A stretch of DNA of 64,000 bases from Tenodera sinensis (Eukaryota; Arthropoda; Insecta; Mantodea; Mantidae). Positions within the stretch are counted from its first letter, which is position 1. Every line of letters begins with the position of its first letter. The notes under the pieces were generated by a model, which worked only from the letters and a program-made list of their open reading frames with translations, was not told the origin of the DNA and made no database searches. Shown here one piece after another: positions 11,480-21,439 of the stretch. A program made the translations under genes and the position numbers. Location: positions 123,744,680 to 123,808,679 of the forward strand of contig CM060971.1 in the NCBI GenBank assembly GCA_030765045.1, in the 5' to 3' direction.

Positions 11480-13216
11480 ATAATTTTTGTACAACTTTTC
11501 TATCCGTACATTAGAAACAATAGTTTAACAGCAAAGACAGAGTTGATAAACTGATACTTTATTGGGTTGGTACCCATTGCTACTTTATTGGGTTGGTACC
11601 CCTTGCTTTTGATGACTGCCTCACACCTTTTCTTCATAGAAATAACCAAGTTCTTACATTCCTCTGGGCTGGTTTTAATCCATTCTTCCACAATACATTT
11701 AAGTTATTGTTTAGATGTGACTGCTTTTGTGGACTCGTTTCTTCAGAATTCGCATTCAAAATGCTCGATGGGGTTCAAGTCTAGACTCTGAGGACATGTT
11801 TGTAGTAGTTTGGGTACACTCCATATCAACCAATTCATGTTTAGCCTGTCTGGCGTTTACTGTCATTATTCTGCTGAAACCTATAACCAGGTGCCATGCC
11901 CATTCTGCTTGTTCATAATGCCATCAATAAATTGCATGTTACCAACCTGTTGGATGACATACAGACCCAGATCATGATGGAACGACTATCACCATGTTTC
12001 ATTGTGGGAAGAGTGTTTCTGGGACCAGACTCTGTTTATCCCATCTGACCCAAAGAGATTTATCTTAGTCTCGTCTGACCATATCACACTGTTCCGGTCC
12101 TTATGGATGGCTCTTTAGTTTCTTCCGGTTTGCTGCACTTCCTTGGTGTTTGGCTACGATATCCATGCTTCCATAACACACAACGAATCGTGTGGTCTCA
12201 CATCTTCTTTACAGATACATTTTCTACTAATGGTCATAACTGAGAAACACTTAATTTTGGATTTTCTCAGATTCTGCTTATAATGAAGTGTTCCTCTCGT
12301 GCATTCAATCTATTTTCTTTAGGTTTTCTTCGTAAATGCTTCATAGAACTGGTGCTGTTTTTATAAAGATTCTTTACATAGCAGCAGGAATAATGTTCTT
12401 ACTGAAAGATGAAATAGTGTGATAGCAGACGCGATTCCTATCTTCAGGGTCGTGGTTACAGAATGGAATGCATAAATCAATGTTCCTTTATCACAACTTA
12501 TTTATTCATTAACATTTCGTTATTTTACACTCTCAGCACCATATTAAATAATCAAAGACTTTCACAATTATAATTTAGTAGAATCTACACTGGATAAAAG
12601 TTTGGTGAAAGTTCCATGTTCACACACTACCAAAAAACACGTCTTATCATCTTGAGCACACAGACGCTAATGAAAATAGTCCTTGGCGTCTCTCTGACGC
12701 AACACCGCCATTTTTTTGTATTCATCCGCGCAAATAGTTTTTATTGGTTGAACACAAAGTGACAAGAAAACATTGGCTATCCTGAATATTAAAAATAAGT
12801 CCCTGATACACCCAAACAAGAACTAGAAATTTATACACTTTAAAAAAAAAAAAGGAAACATTTATATGAACGACCTTCTATTGGTCAATATTCTGTCTCA
12901 GAACCATGCTCCTTAAATTTGTTTCTATGAACTGAATGGTGGAATGCAATTTATTAACTGTTTGTCCTAGTGAAAAATAGAACAAACAATTAAGAGTGAA
13001 TTGTCTCTAAGTGCCAGGTTTATGATTACCAGCTTAAGGTCAGAACTAACGTCTTTTTCCTTGCCCATTTTGCCACTGACAGAACATATGTACACAACTG
13101 CGACCACAGCAGCATGTAGCGACTTTTGAAACAAATGCCTGTTGAAGCTGTTTACAACACAGTGGGCATTCTGAACTGCTGTATGAATAGGAAAGTTGCA
13201 CAAAAGTTGGGGCTAT
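11480..13216 (-). pseudogene. Tc1-like transposon and transposase, decayed
   Basis: On the minus strand the transposase begins at ATG 13068 (MGKEKDVSSDLKLVIINLA, an N-terminal helix-turn-helix). It continues after a solo LTR (12350-12900) with a WSDETKINLFGSDG-like catalytic region near 12090, the QSLDLNPIEHFE motif near 11790, and a C-terminus (WIKTSPEECKNLVISMKKRC) at about 11600-11690. These are the DDE blocks of Tc1-type elements. Imperfect terminal inverted repeats can be read: TTTTGTACAACTTTTCTATC at 11485 and, inverted, TTTTGTGCAACTTTCCTATT ending at 13206. Many stops and frameshifts make it inactive. A direct duplication of about 29 bp occurs at 11560-11605. Confidence 0.85.
12350..12900 (-). 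mobile_element. solo LTR of the LTR-1 family
   Basis: A single 551-bp LTR of the family that bounds the element at 16318-21439. On the minus strand it runs from TGAGACAGAATATTG to AACAGCACCA. A 4-bp duplication, GAAC, flanks it (12346-12349 and 12901-12904), so it arose by recombination of a full insertion within the Tc1-like transposon. It is more diverged than the LTR pair at 16-21 kb. Confidence 0.93.
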
Positions 13217-14879
13217 TTTTTAACGCTGGTTATTTCATATAATGGTATTGGTTTTGAAATGCATTTTCCATTGGAATACATTTGATTTAGTTTCATGAAG
13301 CATGTATATATGGTTCACTGAGAAAACAAAAGTTTTGAAGCAAATATAGAATGGCTTTTAATTGCGAAGTTCGTAATACTGACATCTGAACATAACTTCA
13401 AGTTAGCTGTTAACCGAAGATTGTAATACAGGCCCTTAGAAGCTTAAAAGTCAAAATTGACTCAATGTTGCAACATGAAATGTAAGAATTTTTCTAAGTT
13501 CAACATGAGTAACAGTTTTTACAATTGCAGCTTGGCACTTCGTACTGTAATGTGTATTTATAATTACTTTTTCTTGACATAACTTAAGATTTAAAATTGT
13601 TTGTTTCCCTATTGAACATGTAGCCATATTGGAGAATGCTGTGCAGGAGGCAAAATTGTTGTGTTTGCTTCTTCACTTAAAACAATGCAGCCAACACTTG
13701 TTTTCATCTCAAAATTGCACTGACTAATTGTGTACTGTAAATGTTAGAGCCAGTGGTAGCCTAAATGTTAACTGCACTACAGTATAGATGTTTCATGTTA
13801 CATTGCTAAATCCTCTGTGCCTTCGCACATCATGTGTTGGAATGTTTCTCCCAAAATTTGTAATTTTTTGGGCTAATTTCTGTGTGTTCATTAACTTCAA
13901 TTCAATTTATTCATCCTTTTATATTTTTTTTTTCATAAGAGCCTCTTAATTACCATTATAGTCAAGTTTCATATGACAATTTATGCTCCACCATATAGCT
14001 AATTTTATAGTTTAAATATTGTAAAATGTTGTGCACTCAACAGGGACAATGACCTACAAATTTGGTACGTATGTGTACTTTTACAGGGAGAAGGTTTGTG
14101 TGCTACCCATTTTACTATGTAGTGTATTATATTCACACTTTTCTTTTACCTAATATATTCACATATGCTCTACTCGCCCTTCAGTATAGAGTTAATACGA
14201 TATTCCATCAGCTGATATTTGGAGTTGTGCACAGGCACTACCAGCACGCCACAGCAGCGTGATGAAAATGATAACCTTGGAACGCTACGTAACATTGAAA
14301 ACTAGAAGGCAAATTGAATATATTAGTTTCAGATGGAACTTTATTTCATGTGTAAGTCATTTATTGTACAGTTAGTGAAATTAATTTGCAGCACTGTGCT
14401 TAGTGCAATGTTCTTGGGAGTTGATGCTGTATTGAGGTTAATTTGTGTGTTTTGTCTAAGTTTCATCTCGCTGTCAGTAGTGCCTGATATTTTAGCGTTT
14501 TCTAAACTTGCACAAGTTGCATTTTGAGAATTAATCAATATTGCAGTTTGCCATTGCCTCATGGGAGTTCTCTTGATTGGTGGAACACCTGTCCTTTAAT
14601 GAAAATTGAATTGTCCGATTGGATGAAGACCAGTCCTTTAATGAAAGTTTGAACTGGAGGTCCATTAAAGGATCGCCATTAGACTTATGATTAATAAATT
14701 TCAGTATGGTCGAGCACAAAATTATACTATTCTTGTACATTAAACTTCTAAATAGTTAAAATAGATAAAATTATTTTTAATAAGTTGATTTATCAGTTGA
14801 GAAATAGCATTTATCGATTGAAACAGAGAATAGATGTTATATCTCAACATTGGGTTTCTGTTAGTTTGTTTTTTTAAAT
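13217..14879. other. no recognisable gene
   Basis: AT-rich. Short frames only. Two imperfect copies of GTCCTTTAATGAAA and an inverted match lie at 14590-14670, with no family recognised. Confidence 0.45.
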
Positions 14880-15012
14880 TTATTACATTAAATTGACACA
14901 CACATTGGCACTTGCAGACTGTAGAGAGGATGGGGAATAATCCTAGTGTACCAGCCGGGAATGGAACCAGGGACAGCAGGCAGCAGGTACTCCACGGGGC
15001 CAGCCAGCCCAT
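14880..15012 (-). repeat. tRNA-derived SINE-like sequence (antisense)
   Basis: On the minus strand the order is GGGCTGGCTGGCCCCGTGG (possible degraded box A), then GGTTCCATTCCCGGCTGG (box B with one mismatch), then an AT-rich tail with an A-run. No target duplication was confirmed. Confidence 0.45.
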
Positions 15013-15469
15013 CTTTTACTTCAGCAGGTAATTTATAATGCCTCTATAATAAGAGCTATTGTCAAACAGTTTTTTGTTGTGTGGGGGGGTTATATATTTC
15101 TCTTGTATGATGACAACAAATCTGAGGATGTTTGATGTGTGTTTGTTTCATATAGACATATACAAAATGTTAAATTGTTTAAAGCATGATTTGCAGCTCA
15201 CAACAGAGGACCATAATTCTAATCACCTTTTTGTGTAAATTGAATATTTTAATTGCTTTGCTCCAATGATATTCCATATGAAATTAGTGAGGAAAACTTT
15301 GAGAAATACATGACCCTAACTGTATTTTTACTCACTGAACGTTTTAATAAGTTCATTAGGAAGTGAATTTGATCCAGTCTTTTAATTAATATGTTAATAT
15401 GTGGTTTTGAACTCTAATATCCAGCAATACATATTCCTAGAAATTTTAACTTGCTTAAGCATTTTACGT

Positions 15470-15920
15470 TTTTCCTTCTAGACGTATGTTGGGAATATTT
15501 TATATTTTGTTATTTTTGTGATGAAATCCTATAGTTAAAGGCTTCTGCTTATTTAGGCATAGATTATCTTCTTTAAACAAAGAAACTGTGTGTAATGTAA
15601 GTGCATCTTGAATGAGTCTTCATTCTTTTCTGATATTGATTTGCATGTATCATCCACAAATAATGAATTATATCAGCAAGATCATTTACATGTAAAAGAA
15701 ACTATAATGGTTCTAAGACCGAACCGTAGGCTGATCTGACAAGAATAATATCACCTCATTTGTGCAATTGTTATAGTAATCTGTTTCAAGTACTTAGGTA
15801 GATACTGAACCAGTTTAGAGCTGCACTTCTTATTCCCTAATCATTTAATGTTGTGTAGAATCTCGTGACTGACAAGGTTGGAATGCATTTGATAGATGAA
15901 GAAAAGTTGTTACGTAATGT
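15470..15920 (-). pseudogene. non-LTR reverse transcriptase fragment (CR1/Jockey-like), decayed
   Basis: Translating the minus strand in shifting frames gives, in order, GIRSAALNWFSIYLS, a stretch ending SAYGSVLEPL and FLLHVNDLADIIH, then WMIHANQ/FVDDT-like and NLCLNKQKP-like peptides. These match the LNWFxSYL, QGSVLGPLLFLLYVNDL, FADDT and LNxxKT blocks of CR1/Jockey-type LINE reverse transcriptases. No frame is open for more than a few dozen codons. The copy is much older than the LINE at 34.9-37.2 kb and belongs to a different clade. Confidence 0.65.
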
Positions 15921-16009
15921 TCTGAATTATGAATATCATCACAAAATTGAATTATCCTGTTTTGGTGTATTTGACCTGTTGAAAACCACGTTGACATAGG
16001 GAAAGAAGT

Positions 16010-16317
16010 TTTAATTTAAAAGGTGAGTTAATTAATAACACTGAACAACACTTACAACATATTTTTCCAGGACGCGTTTCGAAGGTTAACTTTCCTCCAT
16101 TATCAACCGGACAATAACTGGGTTTCCATGGTGTTTCATGGTGCGGATGGTGATGCTTCTTCTGGTGGTGGTTCAATGAACTTACTGAAAATGTCTCTCT
16201 GAGGAATGTCAAAATTAAATAATCGGTTTCTATGTTTTAAAATAAAGATTTGTTCCCATGTGGACAGTTCTTGTTTTCCGGTTATGTGTTGGAGAAGTTT
16301 CGGTTCTAGCTTTATGT
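16010..16317 (-). pseudogene. Penelope-like element copy A: 3' part of GIY-YIG domain and 3' end
   Basis: Continuation of the minus-strand Penelope copy cut by the LTR element. The reading resumes at 16317 with AAAGCTAGAACCGAAACTTC, the sequence that follows directly in the uninterrupted plus copy at about 23080. It ends in a P/H-rich C-terminus (PPPEEASPS in the sister copy), then a 3' region with a hammerhead-like motif (16071-16108). A shared end, TTATTAATTAACTCACC, lies near 16025-16041. Confidence 0.88.
16071..16108 (-). ncRNA. hammerhead-ribozyme-like motif in Penelope copy A
   Basis: On the minus strand: GGTTGATAATGGAGG, loop, then CCTTCGAAACGCGTC. The GGAGG/CCUUC pairing, GAAA and CGCGUC fit the stem II-GAAA-stem III layout of hammerheads known from Penelope-like elements. 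The usual CUGANGA box reads UUGAUAA, and an unpaired U follows it. Activity is doubtful. Confidence 0.4.
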
Positions 16318-16860
16318 TGGTGCTGTTTTTATTATATAGTCTCTACCTAGCAGCGTGAATATAGCAGCAGGAATAATGCTTTTACTGAATGATGTAATAG
16401 TTTGATATCTGACGCTACTCTTATCTTCAGGGTCGAGGTAACAGAATGGAATGCATAAATCAACGTTCCTTTATCACAATATATTTATTCGTTAATTTAC
16501 ACTTTTAGCACCATATTAATTAATCAACAGTCTTCACAGTTTGGTAGAATATACACTGTATAAAAGTTTGGGTGAAAGTTACATGTTCACACGCTATCAA
16601 ACATACGTCTGATCATCATGAGCATACAGACGCTAATGAATATAGTCCCGGGCGTCTGTATGACACAACACCGCCATTCTTATGTATTCATCCGTGCAAC
16701 AGTTCTCATTGGTTGAACACGAAGTGACAAGAAAACATTGGCTATCTTGGATATTGAAAAATAAGTCCCTGATACACCCAAATTAAAAGAATTAGAAATT
16801 TACACACTCTTACAAAAATATTTACATGAACGACCCTCCATTGGTCAATATTCTGTCTCA
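16318..16860 (-). repeat. 3' LTR of gag-only LTR retrotransposon (LTR-1)
   Basis: 543 bp; in element orientation it runs TGAGACAG...CAGCACCA. It nearly matches the LTR at 20893-21439. The flanking 4-bp duplication is ATGT at 16314-16317 here and ATGT at 21440-21443 on the other side. A purine-rich stretch (AAAACAAGGGGCA) abuts it internally, as a polypurine tract should. Confidence 0.95.
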
Positions 16861-17054
16861 TATGCCCCTTGTTTTGTTTTTCAAGTTGTCACCTTATTTA
16901 CAATCTTGAAACACAATACAATACTTCTCCCTACTTCTATGATTCAATCACTTTGTACAATATTTTTTTTTTTTTTTTAACAGTCTTCTTCACTGTTTGT
17001 CTTTGTCTTTTGTTTCGACATGATACAGCATGTCTTTATAAATTTCACATATTC

Positions 17055-17528
17055 GGTTACTACACAATACATTCAGTTATTATACAATACATATCCAGTT
17101 ATTGTATAACACATTTAGTTATTACACAACATGTCCAATTATTATACAATATATATTCAGTCATTGTACAATATACCCAGTTATCATATCACATATGTTG
17201 TTATTATACAATACACCTTCAGTCATTATACAATACATGTTCAGTTATTGTACAACACATTTGATTACTACACAACATGTCCAATTATTACACAATACAT
17301 ATTCGGTTATTGTACAATATATCCTGCTATCATACCACATATGCTCTGTTATTATGCAATACATATTTAGTTATTACACAATACACATTCAGTTTTTGCA
17401 TAACGCATTTAGTTATTACTCAACATATTCAGTTATTACACAATATATCCAGTTATCATACAATACATATTCAGTTATTGTACAACACATATTCAGTTCT
17501 TATACAACACATATTCAGTTATTGTACA
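17055..17528. repeat. about 21-bp minisatellite inside LTR-1
   Basis: Roughly 22 imperfect units built on CAGTTATTRTACAAYACAT, near 21 bp each. Because the unit is close to seven codons, several frames stay open across it and are not genes. The sister element (around 24290-24315) has only about one unit at this place, so the array expanded within this copy or lineage. Confidence 0.9.
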
Positions 17529-18300
17529 TTTGACATTGACACAAATATAATTTAAGTGTATCATGGTTTATTATGTGGTTTTTGACTTGTATTCATTGCT
17601 ATGAGGAGAGAAAAACAGGATACAAATTTTGAGCTAATGATTATGATCATGTTTATGGCAATATTTTATTCAGTTCTTTGCCTTCTTTGTCTTATAAGCT
17701 TGTTATGTATAGGCAGGTTGTTGAGTCGGTTCTTAAACTCTGATGTTACTAATGGTACTAATTTTCTTAATTGGGTTATTATTCATTGTTGTTTGGTTCA
17801 ACATTTCTTCGAGCTTAGCATTGGCTATATTCATCTTAATTCATGGGCATTGTTTTTCTGATTATGGTTTTCCTCACTTCACTAATTGTCATTTCTTTGT
17901 CTCTTATTTCTATAAGAGAAAACTTCTATACTTACAATTATTCTGTAATTGTATTATTTTTCTTCTCAATTTACCCTCGACATCTTTGTGTCGAAATATT
18001 ATATCTTTTTCATCATAATTGATTCATTTTTATTTTTGTCCCTGACATCCTTATGTCAAAAACATATTATCTTCCGTTGCTATGATTCATTTCTTTAATG
18101 ACAATCAGTGTCCTCGTCTGTCTTTGTTGACAATGCTCTTTGTGGTCGATATAGCCAATGACTATGTTGATTTTCTTCCTTGTCGTAATTCCTAATCTGA
18201 ACATAATTTTCTATAAGTAACCCATTAAAAATTGTTATCTTCTTTCATCTCTACTACTCCTGCCTTACACATTCGTTGACAAAGACTATTTGGTCCTTTC
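17529..18300 (-). other. untranslated 3' region of LTR-1
   Basis: It aligns with about 24640-25320 of the second Gypsy element, beyond the integrase stop. No env-like frame is seen on the element strand. Low-complexity T/C-rich sequence explains the open frames on the other strand. Confidence 0.6.
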
Positions 18301-18495
18301 TTTGTGTGGCTTCAATTTATTTTTATGGTATCTTCCTACCAACTTGCCATTTGTATTCTGTAGCTCATACGTGTGGTCACCCAGCTGTTTTGTTATGACC
18401 AGTGGTTCCATCTCTCTCTTCGTGTAGTCATCGTGGTGTCGATATCAATTGTAAGTTACTGAGATTTTGTTGTCATCCAGCCAGTTGGGACGAAC

Positions 18496-20628
18496 TTAGT
18501 TGTAATTTCCCTGAGTGTTGGTGGTGGTGGTCGTTTCTGTATTTTGTGCAGCATCTGCCCTATTTGGCACATTTTCATCTACTTCCTGCTGTCTTATGTT
18601 GTCAGTGTACCATTGGTCTCTGCCCCTTTGATGTGAACCTCTGTCGTATGACGGTCTGTGGTTGTTCAAGTGTTCCCTACTGAATCGTATGTGATTCACT
18701 TGATGGTTATGGTCTCCCGGTCTTCCACGGTCATATGTATATGTTCTGTATCTCGATTCACCATTCGGTATCGTGTCGTGGTACCGTTGTCTTGTGTTCT
18801 CCATCCTCTCGCCATGATTATGTGGTTGTGGGAAATGGTGTGCCCCTCTCCCCCTTTCATGGGTGCTCCTGGTATTTCTATGTTCTCCCTCACTCTGGTT
18901 GTTCGTAGCCGTGTTCCGGTTTAGGATGGGTGAGTTTGGGTGACCGTTCCTATGTCTATGCTCATTAGGCCGACCATTTTGTGTTTCGAAGGCTGTCAGC
19001 AATTCTATCATATCTGCAAAATCTACTGGCCTCGCAACAATTAACCCTGTTCTCACTGTGTCTGGGAAATGTCTTGTTATGCTGGTAATTAGTTCTGCCT
19101 CCGACAAGTTGGGGTCTAATAGCTTTCCTTTGTTGGCTACTTTCATAAAATAATCGACTAACGACAACCCTTTGGTTGGATCGTATCTACCTGTCGCTAG
19201 CTCTACCCTAGTTTGGTTTTGTTTAGCTGGGCCCCAATACCTTGATAGGAATAAATTTCTGAATGAGCTATACGACTCATGACCAGCTAGTGTTAACCTG
19301 AGCCATTCTAATGCCTTGTTTTTTAAGCTTTTCTTAACTATCATCATCCTAAGCTCGTTTGGTATCCTTTTCACTTTAAAATATTCTTCCATCTCTTTAA
19401 CAAAGAGTTTTGGATCGTCTCCCTTCTCCTCGTCAAATGTAGGTGGTGTGATTTCATGTAATATGCTGTTGGTGTAACATGTGTTGTGTGTCGTGTCATT
19501 GTTTGGTTGTGAACCTCTTTCTCTGTATGGTGAGTCAACATTTTGTACATTATTCAAATAACTCTCATCTTGTACATTACTTACATCTAAATCATCTTGT
19601 CTTTGTAATGCCTTCACAACATCATTTACATTAGCCAAACTTTCTTTCCCTTTTTTCATTTCTTCACAAATTGATTTTAAATCATTCTTTATTTCTAAGT
19701 GGCTTTGTTTCATATCATTTATAGCATCCTGTTGTGAAAGCATCACATCATTCATTGTCTTAATTTTAGGAATTACAATTTGTTCTACAGTTTCATTAAT
19801 AATGTCTTTCTTTACTACCTCAATCTCTTTCCTTAATTCCTCAGTTATTTCTGCTTTTACATTTGTTATCTTACAGTCTACACTTGTATTACATTCTGTT
19901 ATTTCATCTCTACATCTAGCAATTTCTCCTTCTAACACAATCTTATTCTCTCTCATTTCTGATTCTATTTTTCCCATCCTATCTCCTACAATTTCTATCC
20001 TAGCTTCTAAGGCTTCCTTTGTTTCATTTAAGTTTTTATGTACTAATTTTAAATTAGTTTCCATTACTTTCATATTTTCTTTACACTCCTGTCTTCCTAA
20101 TTCTATTTTCTGTTCTAGGTTCTGTCTACCTAATTCCATTTGCTGTTCCAAGTTCTGTCTACCTAATTCCATTTTCTGTTCTAAGTCTTTTCTCACCTCC
20201 TCCATTTTCTGACCTATCTCTTTTTTATTATTTTCCAAGTCCTCTCTCACTCCCTCTATTTTCTGTTCTAAACTTTGTTCTATGTCATGTTTTAATTCTG
20301 CCTTATTTTGTTCCATTTTCTGGCCTATACTCTGACCTATTTCTTTTTTATTTTGTTCTAGTTTTTGTTCTATACTCTGACCTAAACTTTGTTCCAGTCT
20401 TTCAAACATGATCATCATTAAACTTTGGTCTTTGCTTATTTCCACCTGTTCCTCACTTTCTAATTCTACCTGATAACTAGGCCTATCTGCCCCTTCCCCC
20501 ACTCCTGTTTCTATCTCTTTTCTCGACATTTTAATTTCTTTATTTAATTCACTTAAGGTTAAAAGTCCCACTATTTTACCACTTCTCAGTAGCATATACA
20601 ATGGAAATAAAATGTATGTAAAAAACAA
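18496..20628 (-). CDS. Gag polyprotein of LTR-1 (Ty3/Gypsy type, coiled-coil N-terminus)
   Basis: An intact 710-codon frame; the more likely start is the Met at 20529 (MSRKEIETGVGEG), 33 codons inside. The structural Gag protein would form the particle and bind element RNA. Residues about 80-200 are a long coiled coil with near-heptad repeats such as QKMELGRQNLEQ. A retrotransposon-gag domain follows at about 395-560 (ITPPTFDEEKGDDPKLFVKE, WLRLTLAGHESYSSFRNLF, RYDPTKGLSLVDYFMKV). The tail is rich in R, H, N and G and has no CCHC knuckle, so RNA binding probably uses the basic tail. There is no internal stop. Pol is absent downstream, which marks a gag-only non-autonomous element. Confidence 0.88.
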   Translation of the reverse strand: MFFTYILFPLYMLLRSGKIVGLLTLSELNKEIKMSRKEIETGVGEGADRPSYQVELESEEQVEISKDQSLMMIMFERLEQSLGQSIEQKLEQNKKEIGQSIGQKMEQNKAELKHDIEQSLEQKIEGVREDLENNKKEIGQKMEEVRKDLEQKMELGRQNLEQQMELGRQNLEQKIELGRQECKENMKVMETNLKLVHKNLNETKEALEARIEIVGDRMGKIESEMRENKIVLEGEIARCRDEITECNTSVDCKITNVKAEITEELRKEIEVVKKDIINETVEQIVIPKIKTMNDVMLSQQDAINDMKQSHLEIKNDLKSICEEMKKGKESLANVNDVVKALQRQDDLDVSNVQDESYLNNVQNVDSPYRERGSQPNNDTTHNTCYTNSILHEITPPTFDEEKGDDPKLFVKEMEEYFKVKRIPNELRMMIVKKSLKNKALEWLRLTLAGHESYSSFRNLFLSRYWGPAKQNQTRVELATGRYDPTKGLSLVDYFMKVANKGKLLDPNLSEAELITSITRHFPDTVRTGLIVARPVDFADMIELLTAFETQNGRPNEHRHRNGHPNSPILNRNTATNNQSEGEHRNTRSTHERGRGAHHFPQPHNHGERMENTRQRYHDTIPNGESRYRTYTYDRGRPGDHNHQVNHIRFSREHLNNHRPSYDRGSHQRGRDQWYTDNIRQQEVDENVPNRADAAQNTETTTTTNTQGNYN

Positions 20629-20869
20629 AAAATTTTGATTCTACTTTCTTTTCTGCTGGTTCTCCGTCCAGTTATTTACGTCTCCTGGGTAGTTGGCTTC
20701 GCTAGATGATCTCCGGTGTTTTTCCCACATTGATTATTCATGCATCGATGTTCCGATGGGTCGTTAATATCAAACGATGTTTAATGGCGTCTTTTTCCTG
20801 CGCGATGGGATGGCGTCATTTGATGTTAACACTTCGTACTCGTAATTTTGCATTCCATTCTAAATTCGT

Positions 20870-20889
20870 GCTCCACGTTGGGTAAGCCA
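20870..20889 (-). promoter_or_regulatory. primer binding site of LTR-1
   Basis: Just inside the 5' LTR on the element strand: TGGCTTACCCAACGTGGAGC. It resembles the site used by Gypsy elements primed by tRNA-Lys (TGGCGCCCAACGTGGGGC) with a few mismatches. The tRNA identity is inferred. Confidence 0.65.
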
Positions 20890-20892
20890 TTT

Positions 20893-21439
20893 TGGTGCGG
20901 TTTTTATTAAATGATTCTTACTTAGCAGCAGGAATATAGCAGCAGGAATAATGTTTTTACTGAATGATGTAATAGTTTGATTGATATCTGACGCTACTCT
21001 TATCTTCAGGGTCGAGGTAACAGAATGGAATGCATAAATCAACGTTCCTTTATCACAATATATTTATTCGTTAATTTACACTTTTAGCACCATATTAATT
21101 AATCAACAGTCTTCACAGTTTGGTAGAATATACACTGTATAAAAGTTTGGGTGAAAGTTACATGTTCACATGCTATCAAACATACGTCTGATCATCATGA
21201 GCATACAGACGCTAATGAATATAGTCCCGGGCGTCTGTATGACACAACACCGCCATTCTTATGTATTCATCCGCGCAACAGTTCTCATTGGTTGAACACG
21301 AAGTGACAAGAAAACATTGGCTATCTTGGATATTGAAAAATAAGTCCCTGATACACCTAAATTAAAAGAATTAGAAATTTACACACTCTTACAAAAATAT
21401 TTACATGAACGACCCTCCATTGGTCAATATTCTGTCTCA
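20893..21439 (-). repeat. 5' LTR of LTR-1
   Basis: 547 bp, bounded by TGAGACAG and CCGCACCA in element orientation. It differs from the 3' LTR at about three sites over the distal ~450 bp. The ~95 bp next to the primer site hold about eleven substitutions and a 4-bp indel. Confidence 0.95.

Noticed and set aside
17102..17555. Overlapping Tyr/Ile-rich frames of 79-143 codons
   Set aside because: They read the 21-bp minisatellite in a strand opposite to the element; no motif and no conservation in the sister copy.
19802..20212. 136-codon plus-strand frame
   Set aside because: Shadow of the gag coiled-coil repeats on the other strand.
18496..20628. Host coiled-coil protein gene
   Set aside because: It lies between a matched LTR pair next to a primer site, and has a retrotransposon gag domain.
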